From the NCBI GenBank assembly GCA_963728845.1, contig CAVSLS010000046.1:1-64000 (forward strand): a stretch of 64,000 nucleotides of DNA. The letters are read 5' to 3'. Position numbers and translations under genes: made by a program. This stretch comes from Bog-473 sp963728845. Lineage in GTDB: Bacteria > Actinomycetota > Acidimicrobiia > Acidimicrobiales > RAAP-2. Shown piece after piece: positions 56,180 to 64,000 of this stretch; the stretch's first letter is position 1; each line of letters opens with the position of its first letter. The notes under the pieces were generated by a model. That model was not told the DNA's origin, did not search any database, and saw only the letters and a list, made by a program, of their open reading frames with translations.

Positions 56180-56476
56180 TGGTGGAAAACAAGTTCAACA
56201 AACGGCTCTTCGGGGTGTGGTTGATCCTGGTGGCCATTTCGCTGGCCTACTTGGGGATCGATCGTTCGGCCACGCATCGGGGAATTCCCACCGCGAGCAT
56301 GGTCGTGACGGTGGGCGCCATCTGTTTCGCCGTCGATCAAGGTCCGGATCATCATGCGCGAGTTCATGGAGGTACGTACCGCACCCCGGGTGCTTCGCCG
56401 TCTCACCGATTTCTGGGTCTTGCTCATGGCTGTCGCAATGCTCGGCGTGTTCTTCGCTGGAAAGGCGGTGGCCTAA
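56179..56476 (+). CDS. Cytochrome c oxidase subunit IV-like protein (frameshift near 56335)
   Basis: ATG 56179 overlaps the stop of the COX3-like gene. The reading MVENKFNKRLFGVWLILVAI continues SLAYLGIDRSATHRGIPTAS, then after one extra base near 56335 IKVRIIMREFMEVRTAPRVL and FWVLLMAVAMLGVFFAGKAV. The F-IKVRxxxxxFMEVR pattern matches the prokaryotic COX4 family. About 98 residues, three helices. It closes the operon two bases from the convergent response regulator. Confidence 0.8.
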
Positions 56477-56477
56477 C

Positions 56478-57160
56478 TCAACCCGCGCCGCTGTCCGGCG
56501 CCGGCGCGGCCCCCTCGACCAGGCCGTGCCGGTGGGCGTACACGGCCGCCTGGGCGCGATCGCGGCTGTTCGGTCTTGGCGAAGATCCGGTTCACGTGCG
56601 TCTTGACCGTCGCCTCGGCCACGAAGAGGCGCGCCGCGATCTCGGTGTTCGACAGTCCGGCGGCGATCAGCGTCAGGACCTCGGCCTCGCGGTCGGTCAG
56701 CCCGTCGGGCAACGGCGCCGGCCGGTGGGGGTGCGCCGGGGGCGTCCGGTGCGCCGCCTTGAGCAACGCCGCCTGCGCGGCGGGGTCGAGCACCGACTGA
56801 CCGGCGACGGCCGCCTCGAGCGCCCGCCGGATGTCGTCGCGGGCCGCGTCCTTGGTCAGGTAGCCGGCCGCGCCGGCGGTCAGCGCGGCCATGATGGAGT
56901 CGTCGTCGGCGAAGGTGGTCAGGACGACGACCGGGATGGTCGGGGTGCCGCTCCCGCACGGCCCGGGTGGCGTCCACGCCGTCCATCCGGGGCATGCGCA
57001 GGTCCATCAGCACCACGTCGGGAGCCCGTGCCGCGACGAGCTCCAGGGCCTCGGCGCCGTCCCCGGCCAGACCCACGACCTCGGTGTCGGGGAACCCGCC
57101 CACGATGGTCGCCAGGCCCTCCCGCACGACCCTCTGGTCGTCGGCGATGAGGACCCTCAC
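56478..57160 (-). CDS. NarL/FixJ-type response regulator (frameshifts near 56950 and 56565)
   Basis: GTG 57160 opens RVLIADDQRVVREGLATIVG, a receiver domain with VVLMDLRMPRMDGVDATRAV (phospho-acceptor Asp) and MAALTAGAAGYLTKDAARDD with the conserved Lys, in two frames. The LuxR HTH follows: LPDGLTDREAEVLTLIAAGL, SNTEIAARLFVAEATVKTHV. The end is again in another frame to TGA 56478-56480. About 228 residues. Its start overlaps the end of the sensor kinase gene. Confidence 0.88.
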
Positions 57161-58346
57161 GACGCCGCTTCTGCGCGCTCGGCCGGTGCGAGGACGCCGC
57201 CGAGCGGCACCGAAGCGGTGACGCGCCAGCCCGATGCCGTCGGCCCCGACTCGACCTCGCCCCCCAGGAGCTCGAGGCGCTCGGCGATGCCGCGCAGACC
57301 CTGCCCGCCGCCACTCCGGCCCAGCAGGGTGGGCGCGGCGACGCCACGGGCATCGTTTTCGACGCTGAGCGAGACTGACCTCGGGCGACCAGGTCAGGGC
57401 CACCGACGCCGCTCGCCCCCGGCGCGTGCTTCATGACGTTGGTGAGTGCCTCCTGGGCCACCCGGTAGAGGCCGAGCACGACCGGCGCCGGGAGCGGCGC
57501 CGGTGCCCCGGACTCGGTGAAGGCCGCATGTTGCTGCGCGCTCAGCTTGGTCAGCTGCTCGCCGAGCGGAGCCGGCTCGTCGCGCAGGGCCCGGACCGCA
57601 CCCCGGGCCTCGTCGAGACCCTCGTGCACGAGCATGCGGGTGCGCTCGAGCTGTTCGCGGACGGCGGAGCTGGTGTCGGGGTCCGCCTCGACCACCGTGC
57701 CGAACGCCTCGAGCTGGAGCGAGAGGGCCGCCAGCGTGTGCGCGAGCACGTCGTGGATCTCACGAGCGAGATGGTTGCGCTCGCCGAGGAGCTCCGCCCG
57801 GGCCCGCTCCACCTCGGTCCGGGCCACCTCGACCTCCATGCGCGCCAGTTGTTCGGTTCGCTCGACCGCCTGGCGCCGGGTGATCCCGACCACGGCACCC
57901 CCGAGCACGGCCGCCAGCCCGCCCAGGAGGACCCCCGCCGGCCGCCCCTCGGCCAGCACGCCCACCGCCATGGCCAGCCACCCGGCGGCTCCGACGAGGG
58001 CCGCGACGCCGACGCGCCACTGGCTCGCCGCGCTGAGCACCGCCAGGCCCGGGAAGACCATCGCCACCGGCGTGAAGCCCACGAGGGCGCCACCGGTCAC
58101 GGCCATGGCGAACAGGGCGGCGACGGATGCCCGCTCCAGGCGGGACCGGAGGTACATCCAGACCAGCCACGACGCCACCGCCGCCGCCAAGAGGGCGACG
58201 GCGGTGGCGCGCTGGCCGGTCGATCCGAGCGTGTGGAGCTCGCTCAGGACCCCCCAGACGAGCAACCCGAGGGAGGCCAGTCCGACCGCGTTCCCGGCGA
58301 CGGACCAGCCTCCCAAGGGGAGGTCGAAGTCAGAACGAGCGCTCAC
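57157..58346 (-). CDS. Sensor histidine kinase, NarL-partner type (frameshifts near 57395 and 57340)
   Basis: Several N-terminal helices (SVAGNAVGLASLGLLVWGVL, ATAVALLAAAVASWLVWMYL, AVTGGALVGFTPVAMVFPGL, LGGLAAVLGGAVVGITRRQA) precede the HisKA_3 box NHLAREIHDVLAHTLAALSL with the phospho-His. The ATPase part begins LYRVAQEALTNVMKHAPG (N box) and continues in other frames as MALTWSPEVSL and a G-rich end with GLRGIAERLELLGG. About 395 residues. It signals to the overlapping response regulator; stimulus unknown. Confidence 0.88.
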
Positions 58347-58935
58347 TGCCCTCCATGATGGACCGCCAGCCGCTCAGGACGGGCTGACGGCGGGCGGGCA
58401 GCGGCGGAAGGGGGGTGGCTGCCTCGGCGGCGGCCATCGGGGTCTCGCGGCGGACCGCGTACGCCCTCCAGCCGAGGATCCCGGTACGCATGACGGCCTC
58501 GCAGAGAGCCATGAGGATCAGGGCGTCGGTCCAGGCCGCGACGCTGGTGATGCTGTGGATCGTGCTGAACCGGGCCACGGCAGCGCCGCCGCCGTGGCTG
58601 GCGTAGACCTGGAAGGCCAACCGCCCACCGGTGCCCAGGATCCACAGGCCGGCGGCGGCCAGGCCGGCCTTGGCGAACGGGATGCCCTGGGCGTCCGGAC
58701 GGACCGTGGTGAAGCGGCCGGCGAGTCCTCCGAGCAGGGCGCCCACCGCCGCACACCCGAGCACGAGGACCAGGTCGTTGCCGGCGGTCGGGATGCCCTT
58801 CAGGTAGGTGAACGCGACGTAGGTCACGATGCCGACCGGGAGCAGCAGGCCGCGGGTGGTGATCCGGCGCCCCTTGACCTGGACCAGGACGAGGGCGATG
58901 AGGCTGATGTCGATGAGGTAATCGGTGAAAGTCAT
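58330..58935 (-). CDS. Integral membrane protein upstream of the two-component system
   Basis: ATG 58935 begins MTFTDYLIDISLIALVLVQV. Hydrophobic segments include GLLLPVGIVTYVAFTYL, LVLVLGCAAVGALLGGLAG, AGLAAAGLWILGTGGRLAFQ and AWTDALILMALCEAVM, about five to six helices in 201 residues. Its end overlaps the kinase start by 17 bases, so it is the first gene of that operon and might be an accessory sensor. Family not recognised. Confidence 0.7.
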   Translation of the reverse strand: MTFTDYLIDISLIALVLVQVKGRRITTRGLLLPVGIVTYVAFTYLKGIPTAGNDLVLVLGCAAVGALLGGLAGRFTTVRPDAQGIPFAKAGLAAAGLWILGTGGRLAFQVYASHGGGAAVARFSTIHSITSVAAWTDALILMALCEAVMRTGILGWRAYAVRRETPMAAAEAATPLPPLPARRQPVLSGWRSIMEGSERSF

Positions 58936-59066
58936 GCCACCAGTGTCCGAATTCGGCCGCGGTCGGGCGTCAACCCGGGGTTTGATTCCCGGGTGGAGCG
59001 CGGGGTGGCGGAGCCCGGACCCGTGCGGCTCGGGCCGAAACCGGGGCACGTAGTCTGCTGCGCAGC

Positions 59067-60155
59067 ATGGGCCCGCCGAACCTCCTCCGCAGCGCCGCCG
59101 AGGTCACGCCCGAGTGGCTGACCGCGGCCCTGCTCGGTGCGGGTGTGCTGGCCGGAGGCGCCCGGGTCGTCTCCTTCGAGCACAGCCCGATCGGCACGGG
59201 GCAGATGGCGGACACGACCCGTTTCGTGCTGACCTACGACGAGGACGGGGCCGGACCCCCCAGCGTGGTGGGCAAGTTCGCGTCGGCCGACGACCAGAGC
59301 CGCGGCACGGGCCTCGCCTTGCGGGCCTACGAGATAGAGGTGCGCTTCTACCGGGAGGTCGCCGCCCGCGTCGGCGCCCGCGTGCCGGCGGCCTACGTGG
59401 CCGAGGTCGAGCCCGAGACCGGCTGGTTCACGCTCCTCCTCCAGGACATCGCCGGCGCGGTCCAGGGGGACCAGATCGCCGCCTGCGCTCCCGAGGTGGC
59501 CGCGGCGGTCCTCGAGGAGATGGCCGGCTTGCACGCCCCGTGCTGGGAGGACCCCGACCTGGCCGGGCGGGCGTGGCTCAACCGTGCGACGCCCGAGTCG
59601 GACGGCTTCCTCGCCGCGCTGGTGGCGTCGTTGCTGCCGGGCTTCCTCGAGCGCTACGAGGGCACCCTCGCACCCGAGCACCGCGAGGTCTGCCGGCTCT
59701 TCGCCGAGCACCTGCCCGCGTACCTGCGGTTGCACACCGGCCCGCGCACGGCCAGCCACGGCGATTTCCGGCTCGACAACCTCTTGTTCCAACCGGGGAA
59801 CCCGAGGCCGGTCGTCGTCGACTGGCAGACGACCGCCTGGGCCGGCGCGTCGCTCGACGTGGCGTACTTCATCGGTGGCTGCCTCTCCACCGAGGACCGT
59901 CGGGCCCACGAGCCGGACCTGCTGGCCCACTACCACGACGCGCTGCGCCGGGGTGGAGTGTCGGACTACTCGTTGGAGCAGCTCCGGGCCGACACCCGAC
60001 GGGACACCTTCGGAGGCGTGCTCATGGCCATCGTGGCGGCCATGGTCGTCCAGCGGACCGAGCGCGGCGACCTCATGTTCCTCACGAGCACCACGCGCCA
60101 CGCCCAGCACGCGCTCGACGTCGACGCGCCGGCGCTGTTGCTCACCGCCGGATGA
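59067..60155 (+). CDS. Aminoglycoside phosphotransferase-like kinase
   Basis: A 362-residue kinase of the APH/choline kinase fold. FEHSPIGTGQMADTTRFVLT includes the glycine-rich nucleotide loop, SVVGKFASADD the ATP-binding Lys, ASHGDFRLDNLLFQPGNPRP the catalytic HGDxxxxN and VVVDWQTTAWAGASLDVAYF the metal-binding DW(Q). Related proteins in actinobacteria phosphorylate small molecules or are annotated ecdysteroid kinase-like. Its TGA overlaps the ATG of the phosphatase gene. Confidence 0.85.
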   Translation: MGPPNLLRSAAEVTPEWLTAALLGAGVLAGGARVVSFEHSPIGTGQMADTTRFVLTYDEDGAGPPSVVGKFASADDQSRGTGLALRAYEIEVRFYREVAARVGARVPAAYVAEVEPETGWFTLLLQDIAGAVQGDQIAACAPEVAAAVLEEMAGLHAPCWEDPDLAGRAWLNRATPESDGFLAALVASLLPGFLERYEGTLAPEHREVCRLFAEHLPAYLRLHTGPRTASHGDFRLDNLLFQPGNPRPVVVDWQTTAWAGASLDVAYFIGGCLSTEDRRAHEPDLLAHYHDALRRGGVSDYSLEQLRADTRRDTFGGVLMAIVAAMVVQRTERGDLMFLTSTTRHAQHALDVDAPALLLTAG

Positions 60156-60680
60156 CCGACCTGCTGGTGCTGTGCACGGGGAACGCGGCCCGGTCGGTCA
60201 TGGCCGGCTTCATGCTCGAGTACCTGCGGGACGGGCGTGCCGGCGAGCCGCTGCACATCGTGACCGCGGGCACCCACACCATCGACGGGCAACCGATGGG
60301 GCTGCGGACCCGCACGGCACTCGCGCGTCTGCCCGAGCTCGCCGGAGCCGACTTCCGCCGGCACCGCAGCCGCCAGGTCCACGGCGTCGACCTCGTGCAC
60401 GCCGAGCTCGTGGTCGTCATGGAGGCCGATCACGTGCGCTTCGTCCGGCGCCAGTTCCCCGACGCCGCGGCCAAGACGGCCACCATCCGCCATCTGTGCG
60501 GCACCCTTCCCCCGTCGCCACCGAGCCTGGGCGAGCGGGTCGCGTCCCTCGGCCTCGTTCGAGGTCGAGCTCTCCGACCGCGACGACGTGCTCGACCCCG
60601 CCGGAGCGGAGGGAGACGTCTACGCGGCGTGCGTCGACGAGCTGTGGGAGCTGTGCCGCACACTCGTGACGCTGCTGTGA
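60152..60680 (+). CDS. Low-molecular-weight protein tyrosine phosphatase-like (frameshift near 60550)
   Basis: MTDLLVLCTGNAARSVMAGF carries the P-loop CTGNAARS of the CxGNxxRS type. Later HAELVVVMEADHVRFVRRQF and, after a shift near 60550, SFEVELSDRDDVLDPAGAEG has the DP loop with general-acid Asp, ending VYAACVDELWELCRTLVTLL at 60680. About 175 residues. Family members are protein tyrosine phosphatases or arsenate reductases. ATGA overlap with the kinase gene suggests a functional pair. Confidence 0.85.
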
Positions 60681-60728
60681 CCCGCCGCCTGCCGTACCGG
60701 AACGACACAGCCGGCCGAACCGGACCGC

Positions 60729-61352
60729 TCAGTCGGCGTGGACCGACCGCAACCCGGCCCAGGCCAGGTCGGCCATGCGCCGGGCCAGCTTCTGCGCTTC
60801 CTCCTCGAGCTCGGTGTCGGAGTCGGGGCGCTGCGCCATGAAGCGCCGGCTCGCCCCCTCGGCCATGCCCACGATCCCGTAGGCCAGCAGGCGACGGTGG
60901 TCGGCGTCGAGACCGGCGTCGATGAGCGGGTCGATGGCCTCTGCGATGGCGTCCTCCACCGTGCGCAGCGCCCGTCCGAGCTCCTGGTCGTCCGCATGGT
61001 CGCGTCCGTAGAGCAGCCGGAACTCGGCCTCGTGGCTGACGACGAGGCGGAAGTAGGCGGCGAAGCCCAGCTCCACCTGCTGGCGCGGGCCCTCGGCCTG
61101 CGCCACGCCATGCCCGACGGCCGTCAACAGGTCCTTCGCGATGGAGTCGACGAGCTCCAGGTACAAGGCCCGCTTGGAGGAGAAGTGCTGGTAGAGCAGC
61201 GGTTTTGTGACCCCCGCCGCCTCGGCGATGTCGTCCATCGTCGTCGCGCGGTACCCCCGGTGGGCGAACAGCTCGAGCGCCACCGCGAAGAGCTGGTGGC
61301 GTCGCTGTTCCGCCGTCAGCCGCCGGGACGCGGCCTGGATCGCACCTGACAC
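60729..61352 (-). CDS. TetR family transcriptional regulator
   Basis: Intact, 207 residues. GTG 61352. RRHQLFAVALELFAHRGYRA, TTMDDIAEAAGVTKPLLYQH and FSSKRALYLELVDSIAKDLL form the HTH; the ligand domain has FAAYFRLVVSHEAEFRLLYG and a long C-terminal helix (LEEEAQKLARRMADLAWAGL). Convergent with the phosphatase gene; no operator seen nearby. Confidence 0.9.
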   Translation of the reverse strand: MSGAIQAASRRLTAEQRRHQLFAVALELFAHRGYRATTMDDIAEAAGVTKPLLYQHFSSKRALYLELVDSIAKDLLTAVGHGVAQAEGPRQQVELGFAAYFRLVVSHEAEFRLLYGRDHADDQELGRALRTVEDAIAEAIDPLIDAGLDADHRRLLAYGIVGMAEGASRRFMAQRPDSDTELEEEAQKLARRMADLAWAGLRSVHAD

Positions 61353-61362
61353 GGTGCTCAGG

Positions 61363-62405
61363 TTACCGAACGGTCATACGTGGGTCGGGAGGCCGGGGAC
61401 CCGCCGGAGGACGCGGGACAGCCGTGCCGGGGAGGTCCGCGAGGTTGAAGTGGTCCGCGGCCACCCGGTGGTTGTGCGCCAGCAGGTCGAGGTCGGGCCG
61501 GCGCAGCCACTCCGCCAGCGGGCCCGGGTCGGACGCGTCGAACCAGCGGAAGCCGAACGCCGCCAGCTCGGCCGCCACCGGGTAGGAGCCCACCGCCAGC
61601 GGGCGCCGATGCGTCGCCGACTCCACCGAGGGGTTGCCGAACCCCTCCCACGTCGAGGGCAGCAGCGACGGCGTCGCAGGCGGCGTAGGCGTCGGCCATG
61701 GAGCACCCTCCCTCGGGCGCGCCGAGCACGACCGCGCAGCGGGCCCGCGCGACCAGGCGCTCGAGCTCGGGCCCGAACCCGTCCTCCGCCGGCCCGAGGA
61801 GCCAGTAGGTGCCGCCGACCGTCTCGGCCAGCGCGATGGCGCCGGCGATGTTCTTGCGGGGCAGCGCCCGCGTCGGTTGGAGCAACAGCGGCGTCCCGGC
61901 GCGCACGCCGAGGGCGGCGCGGGTGCGGTCGCGGTCCCCGGGCGCCGGATCGGGGTCGAACGCGTTGTAGACCGTCGTCGCCGTGATCCCGTGGGCGGCC
62001 AGCTCCCGGCGGCTGAGCTCGTTGATCGTCACGTGCGCCCAGGCCGGGTCGTCGGGCGGTGGCGGGAGGTGGGCCAGGTGCGGCCGCTGCCACGGAAGGT
62101 CGTGATGGTGCAGGAGAGCGGGACGCCCCGCGGACACCGACGCCACGACAGCGGCCGCGCGTGGGTTGAGCGGCAGCGAGCAGAGGTTCTCGACGATCAC
62201 GAGATCGGCGCCGGCCAGCGTGTGCTCGACCTCGGCCACGGTCGGGGGCTCGGGTGCGTCGATGGCCAACCCCGGCAGGACGCTGTCGACGGGCCCCGAA
62301 CCGGCGACGCGTGCGGACGTCCCATCCGAGCTGGCCCAGCGCAGCGGCCCACTTGGCGGCCTCGACGGCGACCCCGTCGCCCCCGCCCAGGCGGAAGGAG
62401 ACCAT
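61363..62405 (-). CDS. Glycosyltransferase (GT-B, GT4-like; frameshifts near 62330 and 61650)
   Basis: MVSFRLGGGDGVAVEAAKWA from ATG 62405 matches the N-terminal domain of retaining GT4 enzymes (GGDGVAVE). After a shift, LAGADLVIVENLCSLPLNPR, RPALLHHHDLPWQRPHLAHL, TINELSRRELAAHGITATTV, PLLLQPTRALPRKNIAGAIA and CAVVLGAPEGGCSMADAYAA (EGGC-S in place of EGxG/EGFG) follow. The end, after a second shift, is SYPVAAELAAFGFRWFDASD to 61363. About 347 residues. Beside gmd, it may use GDP-linked sugars. Confidence 0.8.
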
Positions 62406-62480
62406 GCATGCCGTCGGCACGACGGCACTGTAGGCGCGCGCAGGTGGGTCCGCACGTCGGTCGGCTAGCGTTTCGCCCCG

Positions 62481-63453
62481 ATGGCGAAGAGAGCACTCAT
62501 CACGGGCGTCACCGGACAGGACGGGTCCTACCTGGCGGAGCTCCTGCTCTCGGAGGGCTACACGGTCATCGGGATGGTGCGGCGTTCGAGCACCTTGAAC
62601 TTCGAGCGCATCGCGCACATCCAGGACCAGATCGAGCTGGTCGCGGGCGACCTCCTCGACGAGGTGTCGCTCATCAACGTGCTGCGCGACCACCGGCCGA
62701 CCGAGGTCTACAACCTGGCCGCCCAGTCCTTCGTCCAGACGAGCTTCAGCCAGCCGGTGCTGACCGGGGAGACGACGGCCCTGGGCGTCACCCGGCTGCT
62801 CGACGCCATCCGGCTGGTCGATCCGGAGATCCGCTTCTACCAGGCCAGCTCCTCGGAGATGTTCGGCAAGGTCCACGAGGTGCCGCAACGCGAGTCCACG
62901 CCCTTCCACCCCAGGAGCCCCTACGGCGTGGCCAAGGTCTACGGGCACTGGATCACGGTGAACTACCGCGAGAGCTACGGGCTGCACGCCTCCTCGGGGA
63001 TCCTCTTCAACCACGAGTCTCCCCGCCGCGGTCTCGAGTTCGTCACGCGCAAGGTCACCCACGGCGTCGCCCGCATCGCGCACAAGCTGGACGACAAGCT
63101 TGCCCTCGGCAACCTCGATGCCCATCGCGGACTGGGGGTACGCCGCCGACTACGTCCGGGCCATGTGGCTGATGCTCCAGCAGGACGCACCGGACGACTA
63201 CGTCGTCTCGACGGGGGAGACCCACGAGGTGCGCGAGCTGTGCCGGCTGGCCTTCGAGGCGGCGGGGCTCGACTGGGAGCAGCACGTCGTGATCGACGAG
63301 CGGTTCCTGCGTCCCGCCGAGGTCGACCTCCTGGTGGGCGAGCCCGCGAAGGCCCACGCGGTTCTCGGGTGGCACCCCGAGGTCGACTTTCCGGCCCTGG
63401 TCACCATGATGGTGGAGGCCGACATGGACCTGGTCCGCAAGAGCCTTTCCTAA
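62481..63453 (+). CDS. gmd: GDP-mannose 4,6-dehydratase (frameshift near 63118)
   Basis: MAKRALITGVTGQDGSYLAE is diagnostic for GMD (TGxTGQDGSYL). Further motifs: LAAQSFVQTSFSQPVLTGET, YQASSSEMFGKVHEVPQRES (SSSEMFG with catalytic Ser/Thr and Glu), PFHPRSPYGVAKVYGHWITV (YxxxK), GILFNHESPRRGLEFVTRKV and, after one inserted base near 63118, WGYAADYVRAMWLMLQ. About 323 residues. It makes GDP-4-keto-6-deoxymannose, precursor of GDP-fucose or GDP-rhamnose. TAA at 63451. Confidence 0.93.
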
Positions 63454-64000
63454 GCGGGGGCCGCCGCGCTTCTCACACCTGTCGCACCCGCCGCGATCGC
63501 GGCCAACCCGGCCGGCGTCCTCGTCGCCTTCGGGGCCGGGATCCTGTCCTTCGTCTCGCCGTGCGTCCTTCCCCTCGTCCCGGGTTACGTCTCCATGGTG
63601 TCGGGCCTCTCGGCGGCCGAGCTGGAGGGCGGCGGCGAGGGGGCGACGCCGGCGACCGCCCTGCGTCCCGTCCTGCGTGGCATCGGTCTGTTCGTGGCCG
63701 GGTTCACCCTGGTCTTCGTGGCGCTCGGCGCAGCCGCGTCGGGCATCGGCCGCGTCCTCGATGCGCACCAGATCACGCTCGCCCATGTGAGCGGCGCCGT
63801 GATCGTCTTCCTCGGCGTGGTGATGTTGCTCGGCGCCTTGCCGTCCCGCGTGTGGTCCCATGCGGGCTCGGGCGCCGTCGGCGTCGTGTCGCGTGTGACC
63901 GGCGAGCACCGTTTCGACGTGCGCCCGTCCAAGCTCGGCGCGTGGGCCGCGCCGTTGATGGGGATGGCGTTCGCCTTCGCATGGACGCCCTGCATCGGAC
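63454..64000 (+). CDS. ccdA: Cytochrome c biogenesis protein CcdA-like, 5' part (start unclear, runs off the window)
   Basis: From about 63460 the frame reads VLVAFGAGILSFVSPCVLPL followed by VPGYVSMVSGLSAAELEGG, with the catalytic Cys in SPCVLP, then RGIGLFVAGFTLVFVALGAA, HVSGAVIVFLGVVMLLGALP and GMAFAFAWTPCIG at the edge with the second redox Cys. CcdA passes electrons from thioredoxin across the membrane. No in-frame start codon is found between the gmd stop and the first helix, so one base is probably wrong here or the start is non-standard. Confidence 0.88.

Overview
The window is very GC-rich DNA with GTG/ATG starts, four-base ATGA/GTGA stop-start overlaps, many TetR regulators, acyl-CoA dehydrogenases, a WS/DGAT acyltransferase, a luciferase-like monooxygenase, an FliA/WhiG-type sigma factor and secreted GYWEVASDGGIFSFGD repeats. 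This suggests a free-living actinomycetote, possibly Acidimicrobiia or a relative; that is inference from gene content, with no rRNA or marker phylogeny here. No tRNA, rRNA or CRISPR array was recognised.

Layout. 1-8.4 kb: end of a GGDEF protein, a TetR regulator divergent from a diiron-like protein plus LLM monooxygenase pair, an NAD-dependent epimerase, a CsoR-type metal sensor with its operator driving a permease-YHS protein, and a phytoene-desaturase-like oxidoreductase. 8.5-18 kb: ArsC-like protein, a two-repeat lipoprotein, crotonase, TetR, SnoaL-like and VOC proteins, methyltransferase, SDR, class III PPK2, alpha/beta hydrolase, GDT1-type cation exchanger, PPOX protein. 18-26.5 kb: a secreted polysaccharide deacetylase with 126-bp repeats, two paralogous OmpR-type regulators with structured leaders, the sigma factor, glutamate decarboxylase, a broken channel-like membrane gene and a DUF1269-like protein. 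26.6-35 kb: formate-THF ligase, acyl-CoA dehydrogenase, tsaC-tsaD, VOC protein, WS/DGAT, membrane esterase. 35-45 kb: branched-chain amino acid ABC operon (binding protein, fused LivHM, LivG, LivF), valS, cysS and a second acyl-CoA dehydrogenase. 45.3-47 kb: an IS110-family element with long structured flanks. 47-53 kb: DMT transporter, membrane-anchored DAG kinase-like protein, class I PPK2 preceded by a tiny gene, P2-type ATPase. 53.4-59 kb: TetR and an operon ending in orphan cytochrome oxidase subunits III and IV, then a NarL-type two-component system. 59-64 kb: APH-like kinase coupled to a low-molecular-weight phosphatase, TetR, glycosyltransferase, GDP-mannose 4,6-dehydratase, start of CcdA.

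Many genes, including the normally essential valS, cysS and tsaD, read correctly only if one to three single-base frameshifts are allowed; several pairs compensate within one gene. Long intact genes (the 924-residue ATPase, LivHM, WS/DGAT) lie between them. The simplest reading is indel error in the assembly. Joined coordinates are therefore given for these genes, with approximate shift positions, and few of them should be taken as true pseudogenes.
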